Assembly (NCBI GenBank): GCA_947472115.1
Contig: CANIZU010000021.1
Span: 1-16,440, forward strand
Direction of reading: 5' to 3'
From: Flavobacteriales bacterium
Lineage (GTDB): Bacteria; Bacteroidota; Bacteroidia; NS11-12g; UBA955
DNA length: 16,440 bases
Shown one piece after another: positions 8,092-15,542 of this stretch; the stretch's first letter is position 1; each line of letters opens with the position of its first letter. The notes under the pieces were generated by a model, which worked only from the letters and a program-made list of their open reading frames with translations, ran no database searches and had not been told where the DNA came from. The position numbers were made by a program, and so were the translations under genes.

Positions 8092-11000
8092 GATTACCGT
8101 TACGGTACCAACCTTATCGTACGTTTTCTTATCCCAACCTTTAAAAACAAGGTACCAAGCATATACCCCATCTGGGATTTCATTGGATTGATACTGACAA
8201 TCCCATTGGTTCTTTTTATATGTACTCTCCCAAATCTTCTGACCATAGCGATTGTAAACTTTCATCTCGTACTCCTTCACAAACAGGGGAAAAGTGCCCC
8301 ATACATCGTTTAATCCATCGTTGTTGCGCGTAATCCCACTCGGAACCCAAACTTCAGGGGGCTGAATGAGGTAAATCCAATTGCTCTCGCTGTATGATTG
8401 CTCTGGCGCCATTAGCCGATTGCGATGCGCTGTCACACGATACAAGTATCCGCCATAATCATAGTCCAATTTATCATCATGATAGCTTTGAACGAGGACG
8501 GAGGGGGCAATGACTGAAAACGGGTGATCATCATCCTTCCGCTCTAATGTCCAATCTCTCACACCATCGGCCCATCCTTGATAATCCATCCAATTCAAAT
8601 CAAAGTAATAATCTGGGGCTTCCTTCGACGTACCACCCAAAACCACATTGCAACCCTCGTTGCTACCTGAACTCACATGTCCACATTGGTCGGTGACCAA
8701 TATCTGATAGCAATAGGATTTATCGTCTACATTAAATGAAGAATCACGGTAAAAGGTATCGGTTGTGATTGCGAAGGGTACATTGCCAAATTTACCACCC
8801 CTAGGAACTCGATAAAGTTCATATTCCTTAAAATCGGGTTCTTTGCTCTTACCCCATCGAATTTCAGAATATCGGTCATTTACGATGGTTGTAGTATATA
8901 AAGGAACTCCCGCTATCGGCGTATTCAATTCCGTAACGGTACAGAAAATGTTTTTCGCAAAAACTTGGACGTCGCAAATATTCACACCAATGAGTTCGTA
9001 ACAGTAATTATTCTGCCTAGGATTCACCACATTGCCATCAACATAAACGCCTGCTGCGCCATTTCTAATGGTATCTAGAATTTTGATAGAACCATCAGGA
9101 TTAGTTCTTCTCAATAGAAAATATTTAAAGAATGATCCGGACGTTGCAATGTTATCCCAAGAGATCGACATTTTAGATGTTTGTCTATCGAAACTCACGC
9201 AAATAGCATCCGGCGGAATTACTTTGGGAGGTTCTGTCACCAGTATTTTAATCCGAGCATAGGTAGTATCTGCTTTTGGGCATCCACGATCCATAACCGT
9301 AACAAACAACTCAACTGTATCCTTTGAGAAACTGCTGCAGATGGTTTTCCAATCCAACTTAAGAGTAGCCGTGCCAATTCCGGAAATAAGCGTCACTTTC
9401 GCAGTATCTACGCCCTTCATTCCACCTTTTTTAATCCATTTGACTCGCAAATACATCGTATCGAAAGGATCAGGGTCGATGCCTTTGATTTGGAAACTAA
9501 TGGGCTGTGTGGCAATGACTTGAACAAATGTGTCTTTCAACCGAGGTTTCAGATTCAAGTTCTCAAAGTCGATTTTAAACAGTGCATTATTACAGTTGTT
9601 GCTATTCATTGTCCGACTGTATGCGGTTGGCGTTGTTGGAAACAATCCATTCCTTCTGCAACCCGCACAAACGGATTGATAGATAATTCCTTTTGAATCA
9701 AATCGAGAGGTGCCGCCATCCACGTGTTCCTCGGCTGCTTTGCCTGGTGTGCTTACCCCGCCAAAATAGGTAGCATAGGCCAATGAGTAAAAGTTTTTAG
9801 AGAATACGGCAAGATAAAAATCACTGCCATCGGTATTTTTTTGAGCCGCATCTGCGGTGGTTAATAATCCGTTGGTCCTTCCTTTATTTCGATGTTGTTT
9901 GGGTGTACCGGTATTGACATCATACAAAGCGGAATTGGTACTTCCACCCCATCCCGAAACAAAAATCCGTTCGCATCGATCAACTAAGAAAGCGCTAGGA
10001 CTGATGTTTGGATAGATAGTGTTACCGGAGTTAAAACCAAACGTGGTTTGCATATCAACAGCCGATAAATCTGTCGAATAACAGGTAATGAACTGTCCGC
10101 CGCCGGGTTGATAAAACCGCGCATTCACATTGGGCATATTGGCTTCGGTTTGTCCGTAAATATATGGTTTGCCAGTAAGACCCGTTTGAACAAAATGGGC
10201 TTGCTCATAAAGCGATGTCCCATGGTAGCGGCCTTGAAGAACATCGCCAGTGAATTTATCCAATCGCATTAATATCGCATCGGCAATTCCCCCTTGGTAA
10301 TCGTTAATCCAATTGGAGCCAATCACTGTTTTTAGGTTATTACTAGAACTTCCGCCGCTTACATAGATGTCGTTTGACTTACCCAAAGCCACCCCATATA
10401 GCGCATCATACCCAACGCCACCAAACTGTTGGGACCATTTTAAAATGGTAAGGGAATTATTTAAGCAAAAAACTACGGCATCGGACTTACCACCATAGAC
10501 CCCGTTGCCAGTCCTAGGAAAATTCATGCTATATGTGATCCCAGAAACATAAATATTCTTTTGATCGGTAATAATCTCACCGCGAAACTCATCGGCATAA
10601 TTATAAATCAGGGGAAAGTCATCAACACTTACGCCCGCCGCCGATCGATCCGCACCCACCGCATCCATTCCGCTGCCCCCAAAAAAAGTAGAAGCCATTA
10701 TTGATGTGCCGGTAGAATTAAACTTGGTAATGAAGAAATCATACCCACCGTTGTGGGTGTTATCGTATTGTCCTTTGTTACCCATGGGAAAATCCGTGCT
10801 TCGGGTTGAGCCCATCACATACAAATTATCCAAGGAATCCGTTACCATGGAATGCGGTTGCTCGTTGTTAGAACCACCCAAATAAGTACAAAAAAGCAAT
10901 TTGTCGCCGGTTGAATTGAACTTCAAAATAGCGGCATCTCTAGAGCCCCCATAGCCCAAATCTTCTGACACGCCATCGCCAAAGGTTGTTTGTGCAGCGC

Positions 11001-11943
11001 CAGGGGTTATTGGCAGTCCGATATCAAAAACGGTTCCGCCGGCGTATCCATTGCCTTGAATATCGTAAGTGCCAGTACAACCAAAATTGTCAGCCCTAGA
11101 GCCGGTGTAAGTACTAAAAACCAATTTTGGATCTATAACCAAGTCATCGGTGTTTTTTGGATCTAAATTCTTGATATCAAACTGAAATGAGCCATCTTGA
11201 AGTTGGATATAATTGGCATTGAGTGTTGACTTGCCCATTTGCCCCTCAACTATAGCACTATTAATTCCAATGTAGTAAACGGCAGGGATTTCCTCTGTCC
11301 AATCAACGATATTGGTTTTAATTCTGCAGTACTTGTTCGATGCGCTTAATTCCGAACTGTTTTCACCTAGATATTTCCAATGAATCACGTTTGGATCAAT
11401 CGTTGAGTGAACGATCCAATTGTATTTTATCGAATTTTGAAATGATTTAACTTCTAAGTCAACGCCAGGCCAAACATTTGAAATGATGATACTACTGTAT
11501 TTATGCAATTCGATAAAACTGCCTTTGGCGTTATGATAATTGTAATACTCTGCGGATGCCGTACCCGAACCCTCTGCCTTTGCCAAACCTGTGGAATTTA
11601 CAAAATCCATAAATACCGCTTGCGTTGGGAGTTTTAACGTTTGGGTTGTACGATCATGCAGTTTTTCAAATGCAACGGTATCGATTAAATTCCACACGAA
11701 TCCAGTTTGTGTAATCCACAAATCTCCGATGTTGAGATGGGCCTTAGACAATACGCTCTTAGACCACTGGCCTTTGTTAATGATAAAAATAGGTTCTCCT
11801 GATGATGCTTGGATTGGGTTGCCCACATTTGCTAACAACGAGGAAGAAAGAACGAAGAAAAACAAAAACAGTTGCGCGCGCAGAGCAATATTGGTCTGTT
11901 CCAATTTGAAAAAAATCATGCGGGCGCAGTTTCTTATCATCAT
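8086..11943 (-). CDS. Large secreted T9SS type B cargo protein with SBBP-type beta-propeller
   Basis: This is a 1285-residue secreted protein. An N-terminal signal peptide (charged start, hydrophobic core about 24-38 ending SSSLLA) is followed by a domain of about 220 residues beginning FIINKGQW, which commonly precedes SBBP repeats in Bacteroidota. Residues about 273-795 are a beta-propeller with recurring blade starts such as FSTYTGS, FCTYLGGS, ASTFFGGS and YATYFGGV. This region holds CERIFVSGWGG and, near 760, VCAGC, both typical of these proteins. Residues about 800-1190 look like immunoglobulin/fibronectin-type beta-sandwiches. The last 90 residues (GITRNNDGLNDVW, YNRYGQKIWES, NEIPDGVYAWYL) are the type B/gliding-motility-associated sorting domain recognised by the type IX secretion system. 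It is probably surface-attached or released; ligand unknown. ATG 11943, 11940 or 11919 could be the start; all keep the signal peptide. No convincing promoter was seen. Confidence 0.92.
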   Translation of the reverse strand: MMIRNCARMIFFKLEQTNIALRAQLFLFFFVLSSSLLANVGNPIQASSGEPIFIINKGQWSKSVLSKAHLNIGDLWITQTGFVWNLIDTVAFEKLHDRTTQTLKLPTQAVFMDFVNSTGLAKAEGSGTASAEYYNYHNAKGSFIELHKYSSIIISNVWPGVDLEVKSFQNSIKYNWIVHSTIDPNVIHWKYLGENSSELSASNKYCRIKTNIVDWTEEIPAVYYIGINSAIVEGQMGKSTLNANYIQLQDGSFQFDIKNLDPKNTDDLVIDPKLVFSTYTGSRADNFGCTGTYDIQGNGYAGGTVFDIGLPITPGAAQTTFGDGVSEDLGYGGSRDAAILKFNSTGDKLLFCTYLGGSNNEQPHSMVTDSLDNLYVMGSTRSTDFPMGNKGQYDNTHNGGYDFFITKFNSTGTSIMASTFFGGSGMDAVGADRSAAGVSVDDFPLIYNYADEFRGEIITDQKNIYVSGITYSMNFPRTGNGVYGGKSDAVVFCLNNSLTILKWSQQFGGVGYDALYGVALGKSNDIYVSGGSSSNNLKTVIGSNWINDYQGGIADAILMRLDKFTGDVLQGRYHGTSLYEQAHFVQTGLTGKPYIYGQTEANMPNVNARFYQPGGGQFITCYSTDLSAVDMQTTFGFNSGNTIYPNISPSAFLVDRCERIFVSGWGGSTNSALYDVNTGTPKQHRNKGRTNGLLTTADAAQKNTDGSDFYLAVFSKNFYSLAYATYFGGVSTPGKAAEEHVDGGTSRFDSKGIIYQSVCAGCRRNGLFPTTPTAYSRTMNSNNCNNALFKIDFENLNLKPRLKDTFVQVIATQPISFQIKGIDPDPFDTMYLRVKWIKKGGMKGVDTAKVTLISGIGTATLKLDWKTICSSFSKDTVELFVTVMDRGCPKADTTYARIKILVTEPPKVIPPDAICVSFDRQTSKMSISWDNIATSGSFFKYFLLRRTNPDGSIKILDTIRNGAAGVYVDGNVVNPRQNNYCYELIGVNICDVQVFAKNIFCTVTELNTPIAGVPLYTTTIVNDRYSEIRWGKSKEPDFKEYELYRVPRGGKFGNVPFAITTDTFYRDSSFNVDDKSYCYQILVTDQCGHVSSGSNEGCNVVLGGTSKEAPDYYFDLNWMDYQGWADGVRDWTLERKDDDHPFSVIAPSVLVQSYHDDKLDYDYGGYLYRVTAHRNRLMAPEQSYSESNWIYLIQPPEVWVPSGITRNNDGLNDVWGTFPLFVKEYEMKVYNRYGQKIWESTYKKNQWDCQYQSNEIPDGVYAWYLVFKGWDKKTYDKVGTVTVIH

Positions 11944-11974
11944 TCCTGGCAGGGAAATGCCTACTTGTTACACA

Positions 11975-11989
11975 AAAATCGGTGATTTT
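11975..11989. repeat. Short inverted repeat in the T9SS protein/fmt divergent spacer
   Basis: AAAATC (11975-11980) and GATTTT (11984-11989) form a 6-bp dyad with a 3-bp spacer, between the start of the T9SS protein gene and fmt. The minus-strand GATTTTTG (11980 to 11973) overlapping it matches the -7 consensus at 7 of 8 positions but has no upstream TTG at the right distance. It could be an operator or chance in AT-rich sequence. Confidence 0.2.
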
Positions 11990-12037
11990 ATGTACGATTC
12001 TTACTTTTCGGCAAGGAATTGACAATAAGTTGATTGG

Positions 12038-12066
12038 TTTGGTTGCTTTGGGCTGTTGTACATTTG
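12038..12066 (+). promoter_or_regulatory. Predicted promoter of fmt, nearly leaderless
   Basis: TACATTTG (12059-12066) is an exact TAnnTTTG -7 box. TTTG (12038-12041) lies 17 nt upstream, and a TTG at 12034-12036 lies 22 nt upstream. With the usual distance, transcription would start around 12071, one or two bases before the ATG at 12073. This also rules out the in-frame TTG at 12034 as the start codon. Confidence 0.6.
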
Positions 12067-12072
12067 CACTTA

Positions 12073-12990
12073 ATGACACAGTCTAAGCTACGCATCGTTT
12101 TCTTTGGGACCCCAGATTTTGCTGCATTTTCTTTGGAAAAGATAGTAAAAAGCGGATTTCATTTGGTAGGCGTAGTTACGGCAATCGATAAACCAGCGGG
12201 CAGAGGTCAGAAAATTGCAGAAAGCGCCGTTAAGCGCAAAGCGAATGAACTCGGATTAAAAATATTACAACCTGCCAATTTGAAATCAGAAGATTTCATG
12301 AATGAATTGGAATCCTTGAATCCAAACTTAGGCGTAGTGATCGCATTTAGAATGCTTCCAGAAAAGGTTTGGTCGTTCCCCACCCTAGGAACAATCAACT
12401 TACACGGCTCCTTACTTCCTCAATACAGGGGAGCTGCGCCGATACATCATGCGATTATCAATGGGGAAACCACAACCGGATTAACTACGTTTTTTTTAAA
12501 GCACGAAATAGACACTGGCGATATTATCGCAAAAACAGAGTTAGCGATCGGTAAAAACGAAACGGTTGGTGAATTACACGACAGGATGATGGTTGAGGGT
12601 GCGGACTTGATTGCACACACGCTGGACTTGATTTCTGATGGCAATTATCAAACCACTCCTCAGGATTTTAGCGAAGAACTTAAATCGGCGCCCAAGTTGA
12701 ACCGAGACTTCGCCGAATTACACTTGCAACTGTCACTTAATGATTTTCACAATAAAGTGAGGGGATTAAATCCCTTTCCCGGAGCTTGGATTAAGAGTGA
12801 ATGGGGCGATATGAAAATACTCAGCGGGGAAATAATGGAACTCTCCACACCCGATTCACGCAATCGCATCGTCATCGAATCACGTCAACTCGTTATTTTT
12901 CTTCACGATGGCTGCTACAAAGTCAACCAAATGCAATTGCCTGGCAAGCCAAAAATGACGTCCGTCGAATTTATTAATGGATTGAAATAA
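12073..12990 (+). CDS. fmt: Methionyl-tRNA formyltransferase
   Basis: This is a 305-residue enzyme that transfers a formyl group from 10-formyltetrahydrofolate to Met-tRNA(fMet), making the initiator tRNA for translation. It begins with the Rossmann strand LRIVFFGTPDFA. The catalytic set is present: Asn109 and His111 in INLHGSLLPQYRGAAP, and Asp147 in EIDTGDI. The C-terminal tRNA-binding domain starts near residue 205 and contains VRGLNPFPGAW. Length is normal for the family. The ATG at 12073 is chosen because a conserved N-terminus starts directly after it and because upstream in-frame codons lie inside the promoter. It is divergent from the T9SS protein gene. A run of eight T at 12490-12497 lies in the coding sequence but the frame is intact. 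T-rich sequence follows the stop, without a clear hairpin before it. Confidence 0.96.
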   Translation: MTQSKLRIVFFGTPDFAAFSLEKIVKSGFHLVGVVTAIDKPAGRGQKIAESAVKRKANELGLKILQPANLKSEDFMNELESLNPNLGVVIAFRMLPEKVWSFPTLGTINLHGSLLPQYRGAAPIHHAIINGETTTGLTTFFLKHEIDTGDIIAKTELAIGKNETVGELHDRMMVEGADLIAHTLDLISDGNYQTTPQDFSEELKSAPKLNRDFAELHLQLSLNDFHNKVRGLNPFPGAWIKSEWGDMKILSGEIMELSTPDSRNRIVIESRQLVIFLHDGCYKVNQMQLPGKPKMTSVEFINGLK

Positions 12991-13014
12991 TATTTTTTTT
13001 GCGTTTTTTACAAT

Positions 13015-13038
13015 TAAAATTTGCAATTGCGAATTTTA
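13015..13038. promoter_or_regulatory. 24-bp near-perfect palindrome upstream of the ECF sigma gene
   Basis: The 156-nt spacer between fmt and the sigma factor is AT-rich and holds one clear element. The arm TAAAATTTGCAA (13015-13026) is followed directly by its reverse complement (13027-13038), with one non-matching pair (T13022 against G13031). A gapless dyad suits a dimeric DNA-binding protein. As RNA it could fold into a 10-bp stem with an AATT loop (U·G at the odd pair). It lies 109 nt before the sigma start codon and 24 nt after the fmt stop. Role unproven: operator or weak fmt terminator. Confidence 0.45.
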
Positions 13039-13132
13039 TTGCATTGATTTACTGCCGAAACACATCAGAAACGCCTATACGTAGAAAAATACTCAACCAA
13101 TTCTTGCCTTATTAAAACCAATTTTAACCTGC

Positions 13133-13142
13133 AAGGGAGGAG
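13133..13142 (+). promoter_or_regulatory. Strong Shine-Dalgarno site of the ECF sigma gene
   Basis: AAGGGAGGAG contains GGAGG (13136-13140) 6 nt before the ATG at 13147, a near-ideal ribosome-binding site. The other genes in the window have no comparable site, as is usual in Bacteroidota, so this one stands out. It fixes the start codon. Confidence 0.75.
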
Positions 13143-13146
13143 TATT

Positions 13147-13728
13147 ATGACTACACCATTGATAACTGACGGCGTGCTGATTAAGCGTTACATTGACGGT
13201 AACAACGCAGCATTTGAAACATTACTGAAACGCCATAGATCTCGGATACTTTCGAGTATTTATTTGCTTGTGGGCGATCGTTACGTTGCTGAAGACATCT
13301 TTCAGGAGACTTTCATCAAGGTGATTCATAGCATACAGAAGGGCAAATACAATCACGAAGACAAATTCCTACCTTGGGTACTACGTATCGCTCGAAACAT
13401 GAGCATCGATACAATACGTGCAAGAAAAAGAATGCCAGTGGTTGTAGATACTGAAGGACGTGATATTTTCGATAGTTTGGGTATTACCGTTGAAAGTCAG
13501 GAAGAGTATAGAGTAGCCAAGGATGATGTTGATATTTTGCGCCAATGGATTTGGGAACTCCCTGAAGACCAACGTGAAGTATTGATTTTACGCCAATACG
13601 CCGACCTTAGCTTCAAAGAAATCGCGGCACTTACAGAAACCAATATCAACACTTGTATCGGCAGAATGCACTACGCAATTTTGAACCTGCGAAAAAAGAT
13701 GCAAAAAAGTGTTGCCAAAGTAAAATAA
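13147..13728 (+). CDS. ECF-type RNA polymerase sigma-70 family factor
   Basis: This is a 193-residue group 4 (ECF) sigma factor that directs RNA polymerase to a specific promoter set. Region 2 spans about 25-95: AEDIFQETFIKVIHSI, then FLPWVLRIARNMSIDTIRARKR. Region 4, the -35-recognition helix-turn-helix, spans about 135-185: ELPEDQREVLILRQYADLSFKEIAALTETNINTCIGRMHYAILNLR is read as three consecutive parts (LPEDQREVLILRQY, the SFKEIAALTETN turn and the NTCIGRMHYA recognition helix). The linker of about 35 residues has no extra domain. The ATG at 13147 has a strong Shine-Dalgarno site. The next gene, 44 nt downstream, encodes a small protein resembling anti-sigma partners, which suggests one operon. 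A palindrome lies upstream. Which genes it controls cannot be read from this window. Confidence 0.93.
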   Translation: MTTPLITDGVLIKRYIDGNNAAFETLLKRHRSRILSSIYLLVGDRYVAEDIFQETFIKVIHSIQKGKYNHEDKFLPWVLRIARNMSIDTIRARKRMPVVVDTEGRDIFDSLGITVESQEEYRVAKDDVDILRQWIWELPEDQREVLILRQYADLSFKEIAALTETNINTCIGRMHYAILNLRKKMQKSVAKVK

Positions 13729-13772
13729 TCTGATTTTAGGTCCGTTATATGTTTGTCGTTTTAGCGAAGCAT

Positions 13773-14009
13773 ATGACAAGACCACTATCACACTCAGACC
13801 TACTTCTTTATTATTATGGTGAAGCCGATATTCAAACTGCGGCTTATATTGAGGACAATATTGCTGCACATCCGGAGTGGACCATCTATTTTAGTGAAAT
13901 TTACCAGGCTGCGACTGATTTGGACACTTTAATGATTTCGCCAAATTCAACTACCCTATCCATTATTTTGGAGGAAAGTGATTCAAAATTATTTCACTCA
14001 ATCGGATAA
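13773..14009 (+). CDS. Small anti-sigma-like protein downstream of the ECF sigma gene
   Basis: This is a 78-residue, soluble, acidic protein with no membrane segment and no cysteines, so it is not a zinc-binding anti-sigma factor. Its pattern, LSHSDLLLYYYGEA then an IEDNIAAHPEW helix, an aromatic/acidic FSEIYQAATDLD helix and a short tail with ILEESDS, resembles small proteins often encoded after sigma factor genes in Bacteroidota and the N-terminal helices of anti-sigma factors. I infer that it binds the upstream sigma factor; this resemblance is from memory of the pattern, not a search. The ATG at 13773 is preferred because the conserved-looking part begins there; an in-frame ATG at 13749 would add eight residues (MFVVLAKH) and shorten the gap to the sigma stop from 44 to 20 nt. 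The oxygenase start is 34 nt downstream. Confidence 0.6.
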   Translation: MTRPLSHSDLLLYYYGEADIQTAAYIEDNIAAHPEWTIYFSEIYQAATDLDTLMISPNSTTLSIILEESDSKLFHSIG

Positions 14010-14023
14010 TACAATTCTTGTAC

Positions 14024-14049
14024 TTGTATGGTAATTTCGTACCATGCAA
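14024..14049 (+). promoter_or_regulatory. Inverted repeat enclosing the oxygenase start codon
   Basis: TTGTATGGTA (14024-14033) and TACCATGCAA (14040-14049) form a 10-bp stem with one T·G pair (14027/14046) and the loop ATTTCG. The ATG start (14044-14046) lies in the 3' arm. In an mRNA reading through from the sigma operon this would hide the start codon. As DNA it could be an operator, because it also encloses the -7-like TAATTTCG (14032-14039). Confidence 0.5.
14032..14039 (+). promoter_or_regulatory. -7-like element 4 nt before the oxygenase start codon
   Basis: TAATTTCG matches TAnnTTTG at 7 of 8 positions. With normal spacing, transcription would begin at or next to the ATG at 14044, giving a leaderless mRNA. 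No TTG is found at the usual -33 distance, so the promoter call is tentative. Confidence 0.3.
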
Positions 14050-14982
14050 TCAATTCCCAAATTAGATTTATCTCATTTTACCGAAGGTTCTGCCGAACAA
14101 AAAAGTCAATTCGTTGCGGAGTTGGGCAATGCCTATGAACAAATTGGATTTGTTGCCATACGCAATCATAGTATTCCATCAGACATAATAAAGCTACTCT
14201 ATCAAGAAGTGGCCAATTTTTTCGATTTACCTGAAACCATTAAGTTAAAATACGACGATACGGAAGGTGGAGGTCAACGAGGTTACACTGGCTTTGGAAA
14301 AGAACACGCAAAAAATCGAAATACTGGTGATTTAAAGGAATTTTGGCATTTTGGTCAATATGAAACGCTGGAAGACCACTCCTATCCTGCAAACAAACAA
14401 GTTGCTGAACTATCGAATTTCAATCGGGCGGGTGAAGATGTTTTTCGTGCGCTCGAGAACACCGGTGTTCAAATGTTAAGGGCGATTGCGTTGCATTTAA
14501 AATTGGATGAATTCTATTTTGACGATCGCGTAACAAAGGGTAACAGTATTTTAAGAGCTATCCACTATCCACCCATTACTGAGGATCCAAAAGATGCAAT
14601 TAGAGCGGGCGAACATGAGGATATAAACTTAATCACCCTATTGGTTGGTGCCAGTGCAGATGGTTTGGAGGTATTAAACAAACACAATCAATGGATTGGG
14701 GTGACGGAGGTTGAGGATCATATTGTGGTCAATGTGGGCGATATGTTGCAGAGATTAACCAATGATCAGTTAAAAAGCACTACCCATCGGGTGGTCAATC
14801 CGCCACAAAATCAGTGGGGAAACCCCCGATATAGCATTCCATTCTTCTTACATCCACGTCCAAATGTCCCACTAAATACCTTGCCACAATGTATTACTGA
14901 AGAAAATCCAAAGAAATACAGTGATTGCACCGCGATGGAGTTTCTTTTGGAACGATTAAGGGAAATTGGTTTGATTAAATAA
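14044..14982 (+). CDS. Isopenicillin N synthase-like Fe(II)/2-oxoglutarate-dependent oxygenase
   Basis: This is a 312-residue cytoplasmic non-haem iron oxygenase of the plant-type/IPNS-like 2OG-Fe(II) family. The N-terminal domain begins IPKLDLSHF and includes GFVAIRNHSI, NFFDLPETIKLKY and RGYTGFG, all typical of the family. The jelly-roll core holds the iron ligands His191 and Asp193 (GEHEDINLITLL) and His248 (STTHRVVNPP), and the 2-oxoglutarate-binding Arg262 and Ser264 (PRYSIPFFLHP). All key residues are present, so an active enzyme is expected. The substrate cannot be deduced; relatives oxidise peptides, hormones and secondary metabolites, and no biosynthetic cluster surrounds the gene here. 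The ATG at 14044 agrees with the conserved N-terminus and lies in an inverted repeat. It follows the sigma/anti-sigma-like pair by 34 nt and converges with the thioesterase gene. Confidence 0.93.
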   Translation: MQSIPKLDLSHFTEGSAEQKSQFVAELGNAYEQIGFVAIRNHSIPSDIIKLLYQEVANFFDLPETIKLKYDDTEGGGQRGYTGFGKEHAKNRNTGDLKEFWHFGQYETLEDHSYPANKQVAELSNFNRAGEDVFRALENTGVQMLRAIALHLKLDEFYFDDRVTKGNSILRAIHYPPITEDPKDAIRAGEHEDINLITLLVGASADGLEVLNKHNQWIGVTEVEDHIVVNVGDMLQRLTNDQLKSTTHRVVNPPQNQWGNPRYSIPFFLHPRPNVPLNTLPQCITEENPKKYSDCTAMEFLLERLREIGLIK

Positions 14983-15016
14983 GTCAAAAAATGGCGATGC
15001 GTGAAGATCTGATCTA

Positions 15017-15535
15017 TTAAACGAAGAGATTTTTTAGCTCTTGTGCATCCTCGGGCTTCATTTTGCCAGCGAGAATCAATCTAACCTGACGTCGGCGTAG
15101 CGCACCTTCAAATTTTAGTATTTCTTCCTCGGTTTGCGGAGTTAGTTCTGGAACAGTTACGGGCTTATTTCTGCCATCTAAGGCCACAAACGTATAGTAA
15201 GCTTCATTGGATCTAACACGGCCGCCAGAAGGCAAATTCTCAGCAAACACTTCAATAAACACTTCCATGCTCGAATTAAAAGCCCTGGATACATAGGCTT
15301 TCAGCGTAACAACATCACCCAATCGAATACTTTCTTTAAATGAAACACTGTCAACTGCGGCCGTAACAACAATATTGTGACTGTGTTTTTGGGCAGCGAT
15401 AGCCGCACAGATATCCATCCAATGTAGCAAGCGACCTCCCATTAAATTCCCCAAAGTGTTGGTATCGTTAGGCAATACAATTTCATTCATCAATGTGAAT
15501 GAATCTACAGGATGTTTTGGAGTGAGGTTTGTCAT
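15017..15535 (-). CDS. Acyl-CoA thioesterase, hotdog fold (YciA/BACH-like)
   Basis: This 172-residue hotdog-fold thioesterase is predicted to hydrolyse acyl-CoA to free fatty acid and CoA in the cytoplasm. The family block is clear: LPNDTNTLGNLMGGRLLHWMD (two parts: residues 21-30 and 31-41, with Asn26, Gly33-Gly34 and Asp41 at the usual active-site region), then AAIAAQKHS, VVTAAVDSVSF and IRLGDVVTLKA. A helical tail of about 40 residues (EEEILKFEGALRRRQ and after) extends past the core. Chain-length preference is not readable. The ATG at 15535 is only 14 nt from the rplU-rpmA terminator stem, so its own promoter must overlap that terminator or the mRNA has almost no leader. It is convergent with the oxygenase gene, leaving a 34-nt gap without a clear terminator. 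Confidence 0.92.
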   Translation of the reverse strand: MTNLTPKHPVDSFTLMNEIVLPNDTNTLGNLMGGRLLHWMDICAAIAAQKHSHNIVVTAAVDSVSFKESIRLGDVVTLKAYVSRAFNSSMEVFIEVFAENLPSGGRVRSNEAYYTFVALDGRNKPVTVPELTPQTEEEILKFEGALRRRQVRLILAGKMKPEDAQELKNLFV

Positions 15536-15542
15536 TGTGGTA

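Noticed and set aside
11591..12022. 143-codon plus-strand open frame over the 5' end of the T9SS protein gene
   Set aside because: It is antisense to the signal peptide and N-terminal domain of a well-supported gene, has no recognisable domain, and its product has no family-like pattern.
12034..12072. Upstream TTG start for fmt
   Set aside because: These codons lie within the predicted -33 to -7 region, and fmt proteins start immediately before the RIVFFGTP strand.
12490..12497. Run of eight T inside fmt as a possible frameshift or slippage site
   Set aside because: The reading frame is intact through the catalytic Asp147 just after the run, and no alternative product is suggested.
14983..15016. 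AGATCTGATCT in the oxygenase-thioesterase gap as a terminator
   Set aside because: The inverted repeat is 5 bp with a 1-nt centre, which cannot form a useful hairpin, and no U-tract follows.
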